Positions 43,384 through 51,910 of a DNA stretch of 60,958 nt are shown piece by piece. Under the pieces are notes generated by a model. It saw only the letters and a list, made by a program, of their open reading frames with translations. It was not told the origin of the DNA and searched no databases. The stretch spans positions 1 to 60,958 of the forward strand of contig JACVCH010000023.1 of assembly GCA_016742175.1 (NCBI GenBank), read 5' to 3'. The stretch is from Rhizobiaceae bacterium. Lineage in GTDB: Bacteria > Pseudomonadota > Alphaproteobacteria > Rhizobiales > Rhizobiaceae. Positions within the stretch are counted from its first letter, which is position 1, and each line of letters opens with the position of its first letter. Made by a program: the position numbers and the translations under genes.

Positions 43384-44250
43384 CTATTGTGATGGCATGG
43401 GCGGCAACAGGCGCGGCGCGACGGGGATCGTCAGCCCCTTCGCCTCGAACGCGGCCTTGGCCTTTTGCGTCATGTCGATCTTCGTCTTCCAGAAATCCGC
43501 GGTCGCGGTCCAGTAGTGCAGCGTGACGCCGACGGCCGCATCGCCGAGCGTTGCGACGAAGGTTTCGGGCGCCGGCTCCTCCAGAACGCGCTCGTCGCTC
43601 GCGGCAACATCGAGCAGCACCTGCCGCGCCGTCGCGACGTCGTCGCCATAGGCGATGGTCAGCGCCAGTTCGGTGCGCCGCAGGGGATTGCGCGTGGCGT
43701 TGGTCACCGGCACGTTCCAGAGCAGGCTGTTGGGCGCGAAGATGTAGAGCCCGTCCACGCCGCGCAGTTCGGTCGCGAAGAGCCCGATCTCCTCGATCGT
43801 GCCGGAAATGGTCGGCGTGGTGATGAACTCGCCGACGCGAAACGGCCGCAGCACGAGCAGCATGATGCCGGCGGCGATGTTCTGGAGCGTGCCCTGAAGC
43901 GCAAGGCCGATGGCGAGCCCGACCGCGCCGAGCGCCGCGATGATGCTCGTCGTCTGGACGCCGAACTGCGCCAGCGCGGTGACGCCGACGAGGATCAGGA
44001 TCGTGTAGCGCACCACCTTGGAGAGAAACCGGCGCAGCGTCTCGTCGACGCCCTTGATGCGCCCGAGCCCGGCATAGAGCGAGCGCTCGAAGATGCCGGC
44101 GGCGAGATAACCGACGATGAGGAGGACGATCGCGCCGAGAAAGGAGAGCGAATAGGCGCCGATCAACGCGCCCGCCTCGCGCAGCGCCATTTCGCTCATC
44201 GTCAGCGCATCGGCGGCGCGGGTTTCGAGTTCGTCCATCGCTGATTCCAT
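43384..44250 (-). CDS. Small-conductance mechanosensitive channel (MscS family)
   Basis: A 288-residue MscS. Three transmembrane helices precede the beta domain: TM1 (SLSFLGAIVLLIVGYLAAG), TM2 (YTILILVGVTALAQFGV) and the pore helix AALGAVGLAIGLALQGTLQN, with the alternating Gly/Ala pattern of the pore. The vestibule follows as ISGTIEEIGLFATEL and NATRNPLRRTELALTI. It releases solutes under hypo-osmotic shock. Start at 44250 (GAGGGG adjacent) or ATG 44238. Close in length to E. coli MscS (286 residues). Confidence 0.92.
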   Translation of the reverse strand: MESAMDELETRAADALTMSEMALREAGALIGAYSLSFLGAIVLLIVGYLAAGIFERSLYAGLGRIKGVDETLRRFLSKVVRYTILILVGVTALAQFGVQTTSIIAALGAVGLAIGLALQGTLQNIAAGIMLLVLRPFRVGEFITTPTISGTIEEIGLFATELRGVDGLYIFAPNSLLWNVPVTNATRNPLRRTELALTIAYGDDVATARQVLLDVAASDERVLEEPAPETFVATLGDAAVGVTLHYWTATADFWKTKIDMTQKAKAAFEAKGLTIPVAPRLLPPMPSQ

Positions 44251-44441
44251 CCCCTCTGTCGCAGCGCATTAAGCCCTGTGAAATTGCGAAATCCAAGCCG
44301 TGCAAGGCGCTGGACAGGCGTCCCAATTCAGCCATAATCGGGGCGCGAAAGCGAAAATTCGCCGGCCTCGGAAAGGTGTCGGCGGGCCGGAGTTGGGAGG
44401 AACAATGCCGGCGCCCGACTTTCCCGAGGAAGTCCGCCGCA

Positions 44442-45566
44442 ATGGCATCCGCACCCATCGCCTCAGGCATCACGCTGCGCGCCGCCCGCATCGGCGACGA
44501 GGATGCGTTGGCCGCGCTCGAGGCGAGCGTCTTCACCCATGACCGCATCTCGCGCCGCTCCTTCCACAAGCTGATCGAGCGCTCCACCGCCGAGACCACC
44601 GTCGCGATTCTGGACGGCGCGATCGTCGGCTACTGCATGGTGCTGTTCCGAAAGGGCAGCGGCGTCGCGCGGCTCTATTCGATCGCGGCCGACGCGCAGA
44701 TGCAGGGAACCGGCCTTGGCCGGACGCTGCTCGCCGCCGCCGAACACGCCGCCTACGAGCATGGCCGGATGCTGCTGCGGCTCGAAGTGCGCGAGGACAA
44801 TCCGCGCGCCATCGCGCTCTACGAGAAGAACCACTACCGCCGCATCGCCATCGTGGACGGCTATTACGAAGACGGCGTTGCGGCGATCCGCATGGAAAAG
44901 CTGCTCCATGGCGAGGTGCGCTCGACCAAGGTGCCGTTCTACGAGCAGACCGCCGATTTCACCTGCGGCCCGTGCTGCCTGATGATGGCGATGGCGCATT
45001 TCGACGCCGATTACGTGCCCGAACCGGTCAAGGAAATCCGCCTGTGGCGCGAGGCGACGACCATCTTCATGATGTCTGGGCCGGGTGGTTGCGAGCCGTT
45101 CGGGCTGGCCGTCTCGGCGCACGAGCACGGCCTGCGCTCGGAGATTTTCGTCTCGCATGAAGGCCCGCTCTTCCTGCAGTCCGTGCGCGACAAGGAAAAG
45201 CGCCGCGTGATGCTGCTCGCGCAGATCGATTTTCGCGCCCGCATCGCCGAATACGGCGTCGCCGTCCACGATCGCGCCTTCGTCCTCGACGATATTCGAC
45301 GCGCCTTGAAACAAGGACGCCTCGTGATGGTTCTGATCTCAGGCTTCCTGATGTTCGGCAAGAAGGTGCCGCATTGGGTGCTGGCCATCGACGACGATGG
45401 CGACCACATCTTCATCCACGACCCCTGGGTCGAGGACGAGCACGGCGAGACGGCATCCGACGCGGCGAACGTGCCGGTGCCCTATGAGATGTTCATGCGA
45501 ATGGCGCAGTTCGGCCATCCCCCCTTGCGGGCCGCCGTCGTGCTCGGAGACAGACGAAAAAAATGA
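44442..45566 (+). CDS. GNAT acetyltransferase fused to C39-like peptidase
   Basis: A 374-residue two-domain protein. Residues about 1-155 are a GNAT domain (LYSIAADAQMQGTGLGRTLL with the acetyl-CoA pyrophosphate loop; EVREDNPRAIALYEKNHYRR at the end). The rest is a papain-like C39 peptidase domain: QTADFTCGPCCLMMAMAHF supplies the nucleophile Cys after Thr, and VPHWVLAIDDDGDHIFIHDPW the His and Asp. Its stop overlaps the RimK-like gene as ATGA, so both proteins are made in fixed ratio. This pairing has been noted in comparative work on amidoligases; biochemical role unproven. ATG 44442 follows GAGGA by 10 nt. Confidence 0.88.
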   Translation: MASAPIASGITLRAARIGDEDALAALEASVFTHDRISRRSFHKLIERSTAETTVAILDGAIVGYCMVLFRKGSGVARLYSIAADAQMQGTGLGRTLLAAAEHAAYEHGRMLLRLEVREDNPRAIALYEKNHYRRIAIVDGYYEDGVAAIRMEKLLHGEVRSTKVPFYEQTADFTCGPCCLMMAMAHFDADYVPEPVKEIRLWREATTIFMMSGPGGCEPFGLAVSAHEHGLRSEIFVSHEGPLFLQSVRDKEKRRVMLLAQIDFRARIAEYGVAVHDRAFVLDDIRRALKQGRLVMVLISGFLMFGKKVPHWVLAIDDDGDHIFIHDPWVEDEHGETASDAANVPVPYEMFMRMAQFGHPPLRAAVVLGDRRKK

Positions 45567-47029
45567 CCTGGGTCATCCTGACCGGCCGCAAGAGCGACCT
45601 CGACCAGTTCGAAACCCCCCACAAGATCATCACCAACCGGGACTACCTGACCCATCCGTCGCTGTTTCGCACGCAGCGGCCGAAAATCATCAACCTGTCC
45701 GGTTCCTACGCCTATCAGAGCCGCGGCTACTACGCCTCGCTGCTGGCCGGCTCGCGCAGCCACCGCATCATCCCCTCGGTCGAGACGATGATAGACCTGT
45801 CGGAAAAGAAGCTCTACGAGGCCTCGCTGCCCGAGTTGGAGCAGACGCTCAACCGCTGCCGCAAGGAACTCGGCGGCAGTTTTCCGACGAAGATCGGCGT
45901 CTTCTTCGGCATCGGACCGTCCAAGGCGTGGGACCGCTTCGCGCGGCTCCTGTTCGACTGGTTCCGTGCCCCGGCGCTGGAAGTGACGATCCGCGACAAC
46001 GGCGAATGGGCCTCGATCGGCCGCATCGGCTTCCTGCCGCTCGCCCGAATGAAGGAGGACGAGAAGACCCGCTTCCTCGACGCGCTCGACACCTACACCG
46101 CGCGCGAATGGCGCGACACCAAGCAGCGCACGCCATCGCGCTATTCCTTCGCGACGCTGGTCGATCCGAAAGAGGAGCTACCGCCATCCTCCATCGCCTC
46201 GCTCAAATACTGGTCGCGCATCGCGGCCAAGATGGGCGTCGAGGTCGAGCCGATTTCGAAACGCGACCTGCCCAAGCTGGCGAATTACGATGCGCTGTTC
46301 ATCCGCGAGACGACGACGATCTCGAACCACACCTACCGCTTCGCCCGCCGCGCCCAGCAGGAAGGCATGCCCGTCATCGACGACCCGCTGTCGATGATCC
46401 GCTGCACCAACAAGGTCTACCTGAACGAGCTGATGGAGGCGCACAACGTGCCGGTGCCGCCGACCGTGATGATCGCCGGCGCGGCCGATCTGCAGCTCGC
46501 CGCCGACATGCTCGGCTTCCCGCTGGTGCTGAAGATCCCCGACAGCGCATTCTCGCGCGGCGTGAAGAAGGCGAACGATTTCGACGAGTTGAAGACGCTC
46601 GCGGCGAAATGGCTGGAGGATTCCGACCTCCTCATCGCGCAGAAATACTCGCCCACCGACTATGACTGGCGCATCGGCGTCCTCGGCGGGCAGCCGCTCT
46701 TTGCCGTGCAGTATCTGATGGCCAAGAAGCACTGGCAGATCGTCAATCACGACCGCCGCGGCAAACCCGACGAAGGCGGCTTCCGCGCCTTCACCCTGGC
46801 GCAGGCCCCGGCCCATGTCGTCGAGACGGCCGTGCGCGCCGCGCGCTGCGTCGGCGACGGCCTCTACGGCGTTGACCTGAAGGAGATGCCGAGCGGCGAG
46901 ATCTACGTCATCGAGGTCAACGACAACCCCAATCTGGAACACGGCGTGGAAGACGCCGGCGAGAAGGACGAGGTCTGGGTGCGGCTGACCAAGTGGTTCC
47001 TGAACCGGCTGGAGATGCAGGGGCGGTAG
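45563..47029 (+). CDS. RimK-like ATP-grasp ligase with N-terminal RLAN domain
   Basis: A 488-residue ATP-grasp protein of the RimK type, catalysing amide bond formation between a carboxylate and an amine via an acyl phosphate. The N-terminal 200 residues (WVILTGRKSDLDQF, IINLSGSYAYQSRGYYASLLA) match the RimK-like accessory (RLAN) domain. The ATP-grasp module shows FIRETTTISNHTYRFARRA, CTNKVYLNELMEAHNVPVPP, VLKIPDSAFSRGVKKA and DLKEMPSGEIYVIEVNDNPN, the latter with metal-binding Glu/Asn. Coupled to the GNAT/C39 gene, it probably builds a small peptide or tails a protein. Confidence 0.88.
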   Translation: MTWVILTGRKSDLDQFETPHKIITNRDYLTHPSLFRTQRPKIINLSGSYAYQSRGYYASLLAGSRSHRIIPSVETMIDLSEKKLYEASLPELEQTLNRCRKELGGSFPTKIGVFFGIGPSKAWDRFARLLFDWFRAPALEVTIRDNGEWASIGRIGFLPLARMKEDEKTRFLDALDTYTAREWRDTKQRTPSRYSFATLVDPKEELPPSSIASLKYWSRIAAKMGVEVEPISKRDLPKLANYDALFIRETTTISNHTYRFARRAQQEGMPVIDDPLSMIRCTNKVYLNELMEAHNVPVPPTVMIAGAADLQLAADMLGFPLVLKIPDSAFSRGVKKANDFDELKTLAAKWLEDSDLLIAQKYSPTDYDWRIGVLGGQPLFAVQYLMAKKHWQIVNHDRRGKPDEGGFRAFTLAQAPAHVVETAVRAARCVGDGLYGVDLKEMPSGEIYVIEVNDNPNLEHGVEDAGEKDEVWVRLTKWFLNRLEMQGR

Positions 47030-47058
47030 CCGGAGAACTGCAGACCCGTCGAACCGTC

Positions 47059-47146
47059 GAGGCCTGGAGCTTCGCAAAAGCGCCACCGTGCCAGGCACTT
47101 ACATTGCGGCCGTCACCTCTGTGCTTGTCACAGAGGTCCAGGCCTC
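47059..47146. repeat. Degenerate copy of type-2 palindrome
   Basis: The right part (47109-47146) closely matches the right arm of the perfect inverted repeat at 31645-31684, with the nested stem altered to ACCTCTGTG/CACAGAGGT. The changes are compensatory, so the hairpin is kept. The left arm survives only as GAGGCCTGGA. It lies in the gap between convergent rimK-like and HD genes. Confidence 0.7.
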
Positions 47147-47183
47147 TACGGTGCGACCGGGCCCTTCATCGACATATTTGGGA

Positions 47184-47792
47184 TCAACGCAGCGCCGCCT
47201 CGATCTCCACGAACCGCGCCAGGAACGCATTCTGCACCAGCAGCGCTGCCTGCGGTTCCAGCGCGAGTTCCCCGGGCGTAACGCCTGTCGGCCGGCCGAA
47301 AAACTTCACCGCTTCCGCCATGCCGAAGCCGGCAAGCCGCGTCGCCTCGTGATAGGCGGCGATTTGGTCGGCGCGCTTGATCACCTTCTTGATCGGCGCG
47401 GGCAGGGCGGGCGGCAGGCCGAAGCGCAGGTGGATCGCCACCTGCAGCCGGTGCTCGACGACGCGGTAGCTGTCGCCGATCTGCTGCTTGAACGGCGATA
47501 TCATGTCGCCGATCACGTATTCGGGCGCGTCGTGCAGCAAGGCGGCGAGGTGCCAGCGCGGTTCGAGATCGGGTTCGATGGAGTGCAGGATCGTCTCGAC
47601 GACCAGCGAATGCTGGGCGACGGAAAAGGCGTGCGCGCCATGGGTCTGGCCGTTCCAGCGCGCGACGCGCGCCAGTCCGTGCGCAATGTCGCCGATCTCG
47701 ATGTCGAGCGGCGAGGGGTCGAGAAGGTCGAGCCTGCGGCCGGACAGCATGCGCTGCCAGGCGCGCGCGGGGGCGCCGCGTCGGTCCGGCAT
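47184..47792 (-). CDS. HD-domain hydrolase (YfbR-like)
   Basis: A 202-residue HD-superfamily phosphohydrolase resembling YfbR-type 5'-nucleotidases. The metal ligands are in HAFSVAQHSLVVETIL, WHLAALLHDAPEYVIGDM (HD) and KRADQIAAYHEATRL (last Asp). The substrate is likely a deoxynucleoside monophosphate but this is inferred from the family. The start codon overlaps the ygfZ stop by 1 bp; the pair is a small operon. Confidence 0.88.
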   Translation of the reverse strand: MPDRRGAPARAWQRMLSGRRLDLLDPSPLDIEIGDIAHGLARVARWNGQTHGAHAFSVAQHSLVVETILHSIEPDLEPRWHLAALLHDAPEYVIGDMISPFKQQIGDSYRVVEHRLQVAIHLRFGLPPALPAPIKKVIKRADQIAAYHEATRLAGFGMAEAVKFFGRPTGVTPGELALEPQAALLVQNAFLARFVEIEAALR

Positions 47793-48637
47793 CAGTCGGC
47801 CGCACTCGTTTCGGGCAGCGTGTAGCGCGCCCAGGCGGGGATCGTCAGCGTCAGCCAGGCTTCGCCCGCGAGGATGTCGTCGTCGGCGTCCAGCGCATCC
47901 TTGACGCGGTCGACGCGCACGACGGCAACGCCGACGCCCGCCGCGCTCGACCCGAAAGTGCCGATTGGACGGCCATTGACGGTGATTTCCGTGCCGGGCT
48001 CAGGCAGCGCATCGCCGCTTCGGGCGATCATGACCCGCCGCCGCGCGGTGCCGCGGTGCTGCATGCGCGAGACGACCTCCTGCCCGACGAAGCAGCCCTT
48101 CTTCAGCCCGACTCCGCCATTCTGGTCGTAGAGGACATCGTGCGGAAACGCGTCCGAGAGCGCGAAATCCGCGCCGCTTTCGGCGATGCCGTTTTCGGCG
48201 CGAAGCGCGGTCCAAGCCGCCTCGTCTGTCGTCGCGGCCGGCGCAGCTTCATGGTGTCGCCAGACCGGTTCGGTGAAACGGAGGTCGCGAACGCTTGAAT
48301 CGGATTGCGAAGCACCGGACTCATCGCCCCACGAAACCGCGACAAGCTCCTGTTCCTGTTGGGCGATCGCCACCTTGGCACGCAATTTGTAGATGGTGAG
48401 CCGCTTGGCGAGATCGTCGGCGATGTCGCTCCTACATTCGAGCCTGAACCCGTCGCCCGTCCGCGAGATCAGGAAGTCGAACAGGATCTTGCCCTGCGGC
48501 GTCAACAGCGCGCCCGGCTTGGCCTCGCCGGCCGCCAGCGCCGCGAGATCGGGCGTGATCAAATTCTGCAGGAAGGGCTCGGCCTCCGGCCCGTCGACCG
48601 TGACGAAAGCGCGGGAGGTGAGGTGGACGGTCGGCAT
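47792..48637 (-). CDS. ygfZ: Folate-binding protein YgfZ
   Basis: A 281-residue tetrahydrofolate-binding protein related to the glycine cleavage T-protein, involved in iron-sulfur cluster maintenance (IscA/MiaB pathway). Signature: GLKKGCFVGQEVVSRMQHRG, containing the conserved K-G-C-F-x-G-Q-E. The N-terminus is MPTVHLTSRAFVTVDGPEAE, which supports ATG 48637 over ATG 48652; neither has a clear ribosome site. Length slightly shorter than E. coli YgfZ (326). Coupled with the HD hydrolase gene. Confidence 0.92.
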   Translation of the reverse strand: MPTVHLTSRAFVTVDGPEAEPFLQNLITPDLAALAAGEAKPGALLTPQGKILFDFLISRTGDGFRLECRSDIADDLAKRLTIYKLRAKVAIAQQEQELVAVSWGDESGASQSDSSVRDLRFTEPVWRHHEAAPAATTDEAAWTALRAENGIAESGADFALSDAFPHDVLYDQNGGVGLKKGCFVGQEVVSRMQHRGTARRRVMIARSGDALPEPGTEITVNGRPIGTFGSSAAGVGVAVVRVDRVKDALDADDDILAGEAWLTLTIPAWARYTLPETSAAD

Positions 48638-48710
48638 GGAGCGACTCGGCATGCTGTTTCGGTAATGCCGCTTAGGTAGGCGCAAGCGCGCGCCGCGGCA
48701 AGCCGAGGCC

Positions 48711-49412
48711 TCACTCGCCGCCGACGAAGAACTCCCACTCGCCGTCGGGCGAAATGCCGACGCGAAAGAAGATGTAGGTGCCGTAGGCCTTCATCTCCTC
48801 GTAGTCGCCTGCGGTGACGAGCTTGAAGAGTTCGACGCGCTGCGGCGGCGTCAAATCGTCGATCGGGATCGCCATGAAATAGGGCCAGGCATAGATTTCG
48901 TCATCCGTGCCGACATCGAGATGGACGAAGCCGGCGGCGAGCACCTCGTAGAGGATCGCCAGGATTTCATGGCCCTCGTCGTCGCCCGAAAGGCTCTTCA
49001 GATGCGCGATCGGGTCGCCTTCGACCGCCGAAAGCGAAAGCTGGGTCGCGTTCGCGCCGGTGGAGAGGAGCGCGCGCAGCGCCTCCACGTCGCCCGCCTT
49101 GCAGGCCGCCATGATCAATTCGCGCATGCGCCGGACCGGCTCGGGGAGCAGCATCACGTCATAGAGCACGCGCGGCGTCGCCTCCGGCGCGGACTGGCCC
49201 GGCGTCGCGGGCCGGATCGGGTCGGGCAGGGGCACTTCGAGCGACGGAATCTCGGGCTGCGGCAGTTCCATCGCCGGCGCATCGGTCTCCGGCTCGCCTT
49301 CCGCCGGCGTCTCGACCTGCGCTTCCTGCAACTCGCTGAACGCATGCGCCGGCGCGGCCAGAAGAAGCGCGGCAAGGGAGAGGGCGGGCAGGGAAACGGC
49401 GGCGTTCATCAT
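48711..49412 (-). CDS. Conserved hypothetical exported protein
   Basis: I recognise no named domain. The 233-residue product has a clear signal peptide (LPALSLAALLLAAPAHA), then a Pro/Glu-rich segment and a compact C-terminal region. One stretch, AACKAGDVEALRALLSTGANA, looks like a single ankyrin-type repeat unit. The C-terminal part, YAWPYFMAIPIDDLTPPQRVE and GISPDGEWEFFVGGE, is well ordered and aromatic. Probably periplasmic. It forms a minus-strand run with neighbours 49461-50711 but gaps of 48-120 bp separate them. Confidence 0.75.
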   Translation of the reverse strand: MMNAAVSLPALSLAALLLAAPAHAFSELQEAQVETPAEGEPETDAPAMELPQPEIPSLEVPLPDPIRPATPGQSAPEATPRVLYDVMLLPEPVRRMRELIMAACKAGDVEALRALLSTGANATQLSLSAVEGDPIAHLKSLSGDDEGHEILAILYEVLAAGFVHLDVGTDDEIYAWPYFMAIPIDDLTPPQRVELFKLVTAGDYEEMKAYGTYIFFRVGISPDGEWEFFVGGE

Positions 49413-49460
49413 GGCCGGAACGCTAGCACGCCAATGGAGGATTCGCCCGCGGCAAAATGG

Positions 49461-49718
49461 TCAGTGCAGCTTCTTGTCGCCGTCGAACGCGCCGGAGAGC
49501 GCCAGCTTGCGCATCTTCTCCAGAAGCAGGACGGCGGAATCCTCGCCGGCCGTCTTGACGAGTTCGCGCAGTGCCGTCGAAAGCGCCGCTTCGGCGATGA
49601 TCTCCGGCTCGATGCCCGCCGACAGCCCTTCGGCCCACGCCTCGCAATGGCTCTCGACCGCCGTCAGCCGCTTTTCCTCGCGGATGATCGCGTCGATGTC
49701 GTTGAGGCTGTAGTTCAT
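49461..49718 (-). CDS. Small conserved hypothetical protein
   Basis: An 85-residue acidic, helical protein (DIDAIIREEKRLTAVESHCE, AWAEGLSAGIEPEIIAEAAL, SAVLLLEKMRKLALSGAF). No signal peptide or membrane segment. The helix pattern would suit a small cytosolic helical bundle. Upstream is an AT-rich 121-bp spacer that probably contains its promoter. Function unknown. Reading frame and G/C third-position bias support coding. Confidence 0.65.
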   Translation of the reverse strand: MNYSLNDIDAIIREEKRLTAVESHCEAWAEGLSAGIEPEIIAEAALSTALRELVKTAGEDSAVLLLEKMRKLALSGAFDGDKKLH

Positions 49719-49839
49719 CGGCTAACCCCCGGCGCCGAGATCATCGGCATTTGGCATTTGTCGTTGAGGACTGGTTAAGCCTTTCTATCACAACAAAAAT
49801 GTCACGCACCGAGACTTTGATTAAAAAGTTAATCGAATA

Positions 49840-50211
49840 CTAATTACCGAAACGCGCGGCGGTGTCGCGGGTAAGCTTCTCGCCTTCTTTCATGTAGCGC
49901 GCGATTGCCTCGATCGCCGAAGGCGTGCAACGCGTATAGTTGGCGTCGAAGGCCTGGTAACCGGCATTGAAGCTGGCGACGAACCTGGCGCGGCGCGTCT
50001 CGTCGGGCTCCTCCGCTTCCAGAAGCCGCTCCATGTGGTCGAGCCACTCGTCGCTCGCCTCGCCGCAAAGATTGCGCAGGTAGTGCAGCGATCCCAGCAC
50101 CTCCGACAGCCGCACGAGATTGGCCTCGAAGGGCGAATCCGCCGCGCGCGCGCCGGCCCCCGGCGCCAATGCGAGGCCGGCAAGGAGCAGGATGCGGAAG
50201 AGAAGGGGCAT
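49840..50211 (-). CDS. TIGR02301-family exported protein
   Basis: A 123-residue protein with signal peptide (LFRILLLAGLALAPGAGARA) and the conserved block SPFEANLVRLSEVLGSLHYL, RNLCGEASDEWLDHMERLLE and FNAGYQAFDANYTRCTPSAI, which I recognise as the alphaproteobacterial TIGR02301 family of unknown function. Two Cys residues (in RNLC and YTRC) could form a disulfide in the periplasm. ATG 50211 chosen; residues before it in the longer frame are not family-like. Confidence 0.82.
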   Translation of the reverse strand: MPLLFRILLLAGLALAPGAGARAADSPFEANLVRLSEVLGSLHYLRNLCGEASDEWLDHMERLLEAEEPDETRRARFVASFNAGYQAFDANYTRCTPSAIEAIARYMKEGEKLTRDTAARFGN

Positions 50212-50300
50212 GCGCAGGCGCGATCCGTCGGGTGAAGGTCTTCGTTTAGAACATCGCGCCGAAAAACGGAATCCGGCGCGCGATATATTCTGCGGCCGAT

Positions 50301-50711
50301 CTATTGATCTCTCTTCGGGCCGGATTGTGACGCAGCGATCTCGCACGCGAATTCCAGCGTCGAGGCGGTGATGTCGAGCCGCTCCATCTCGCCGACCGTG
50401 AACCAGCCGAGGCTTTCCGCATCGTCGCCGGCGACGGCAGTGCCAGCGGCCTCATGCGCGAGGAACACGTCGAGTTCGTAGACCACATCCTCGCCCTCGA
50501 TCTCGATCCGCCGCAGCAGCGTCAGCCCACCGGCGACGAGACCCGTCTCCTCCGCCAGCTCGCGCCGCGCCGCGTCCTCCACAGTTTCGCCGGGCTCGCA
50601 GCGCCCGCCCGGAAAGGCATATTGCCCGCGCGCCGCACCGCGCCCGCGTTTGACGAGCAGGAAACGGCCGTCTCTCACGAGCGCCACGGAGGCGGCGGCG
50701 ATGCGCTTCAT
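50301..50711 (-). CDS. NUDIX hydrolase
   Basis: A 136-residue NUDIX enzyme. The Nudix box GX5EX7REUXEEXGU is exact: GGRCEPGETVEDAARRELAE then ETGL. The flanking KRGRGAARGQYAFPGGR suits the MutT/ADP-ribose pyrophosphatase-like group. It hydrolyses a nucleoside diphosphate linked to X; which one is uncertain. Divergent from the SRAP gene with only 46 bp between start codons, so they share a promoter region, which may link both to DNA-damage or oxidised-nucleotide handling. Confidence 0.9.
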   Translation of the reverse strand: MKRIAAASVALVRDGRFLLVKRGRGAARGQYAFPGGRCEPGETVEDAARRELAEETGLVAGGLTLLRRIEIEGEDVVYELDVFLAHEAAGTAVAGDDAESLGWFTVGEMERLDITASTLEFACEIAASQSGPKRDQ

Positions 50712-50757
50712 CGGATAGGCTCTCCCGTTCGTCCGTCAGCTCCCCTAAATAGGACGC

Positions 50758-51516
50758 ATGTGTGGACGTTTCGTATTGACCCAGACGGCGGCGCAGATCG
50801 AGGCCCTGTTCGCGATCATGCCGCTCGAGGGCGGCCTTGCGCCGCGCTACAACATCGCCCCGACGCAGCCGGTCCTGATGATCGCCGCCGGCCATCGCCG
50901 CGAGCCGGGCTCGAACCTGCCGGACCGCCGCGCCGAACTGGTGCGCTGGGGGCTTTTGCCGTCCTGGGTCAAGGACGTGAAGGCGTTTCCATTGCTCATC
51001 AACGCGCGCTCGGAGACCGCCGCCGAGAAGAATGCCTTCCGCGCCGCGCTGCGCCACCGGCGCACGCTGGTGCCGGCATCGGGCTTCTACGAGTGGAAAC
51101 GGGACGGGAAGGGCAAGGCGCAGCCCTTCTTCCTCAAGCCGCGCCATGGCGGCGCGGTGGCCTTTGCCGGTCTGATGGAAACCTTCATCGATCCGAACGG
51201 CAGCGAAATGGATACCGGCGCGATCCTGACGACATCCGCCAACGAGACGCTGGCGCCGATCCACGACCGGATGCCGGTCGTCATTCACGAGCAGGATTTC
51301 GCCGAATGGCTCGACTGCACCGGCAACGAGCCGCGCGACGTCGCGCATTTGATGCGTCCGGCCGAGCCGGACCTGTTCGAGGCGATTCCGGTGTCGGATC
51401 GCGTCAACAAGGTCGCCAATGACGACCCGGAACTCCTCCGCCCGGCGCTGGTCGCGCCGGAGCCTGTCGTCGAGAAGAAGCCGAAACCGAAGACGGATCA
51501 GCTCAGTCTTTTCTAG
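50758..51516 (+). CDS. SOS response-associated peptidase (SRAP/YedK/HMCES)
   Basis: A 252-residue SRAP protein, which covalently traps abasic sites in single-stranded DNA through its N-terminal Cys and also self-processes. Cys2 is present (MCGRFVLTQ). Other catalytic positions: RYNIAPTQPVLMI (Asn), GFYEWKRDGKGKAQPFFL (Glu) and APIHDRMPVV (His). A lysine-rich C-terminal tail (EKKPKPKTDQLSLF) extends beyond the core; QLSLF resembles a beta-clamp binding peptide. Divergent from the NUDIX gene. Confidence 0.92.
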   Translation: MCGRFVLTQTAAQIEALFAIMPLEGGLAPRYNIAPTQPVLMIAAGHRREPGSNLPDRRAELVRWGLLPSWVKDVKAFPLLINARSETAAEKNAFRAALRHRRTLVPASGFYEWKRDGKGKAQPFFLKPRHGGAVAFAGLMETFIDPNGSEMDTGAILTTSANETLAPIHDRMPVVIHEQDFAEWLDCTGNEPRDVAHLMRPAEPDLFEAIPVSDRVNKVANDDPELLRPALVAPEPVVEKKPKPKTDQLSLF

Positions 51517-51520
51517 CCCT

Positions 51521-51688
51521 TCAGGCGGACTTCTTCATCGTCTGCTGCGACTTCGGCTCGGCGGTGCGCTTGCGCGGCGCGGCGAGGACGGCCGCCAGGA
51601 TCGCCGCCGGGCCGATGTTGCGGTAGTGCTGGGTCAGCGACATGTATTCGGCGCGTTGGCGTTCGGTCTTGGTGGCGAGGACGGGCAT
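51521..51688 (-). CDS. 55-residue small basic protein
   Basis: A short frame with AGGAGA 7 nt before ATG 51688, encoding 55 residues. It contains TKTERQRAEYMSLTQHYRNI, a hydrophobic helix GPAAILAAVLAAP and a Lys/Arg-rich tail ending MKKSA. The good ribosome site, G/C third-position bias and full use of the space before the convergent SRAP stop (4-bp gap) argue that it is real. A single amphipathic/hydrophobic helix suggests membrane association. Family not recognised. Confidence 0.65.
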   Translation of the reverse strand: MPVLATKTERQRAEYMSLTQHYRNIGPAAILAAVLAAPRKRTAEPKSQQTMKKSA

Positions 51689-51874
51689 TTCTCAATCTCC
51701 TGTTGGGTTGCTCGGCGGCTACCCGCCCGAGGTGGGGATCGAATAAGACCAAAGCTTGGCCGCAGGGATGGCCGATGCGGACAATTCAGTTCAATTTGTA
51801 CCGGCATGCTTAACGCATTCTTTATGCGGCATTTTTGCCACGCGAACGGCCATTTGGCGGCCGTATTTCCGCCC

Positions 51875-51903
51875 TTGACGCGCCTTGATGGCAGCGCGAT
51901 AAA
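51875..51903 (+). promoter_or_regulatory. Promoter upstream of cysS
   Basis: TTGACG (51875-51880), 17-bp spacer, GATAAA (51898-51903): five of six and four of six matches to consensus. The predicted start point is near 51910, 142 bp before the cysS ATG. The rest of the 363-bp gap between the small gene at 51688 and cysS shows no other clear feature except the mini-ORF at 51911 and a CCTCC/GGAGG hairpin near 52004-52025. Confidence 0.6.
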
Positions 51904-51910
51904 GCAGGCC

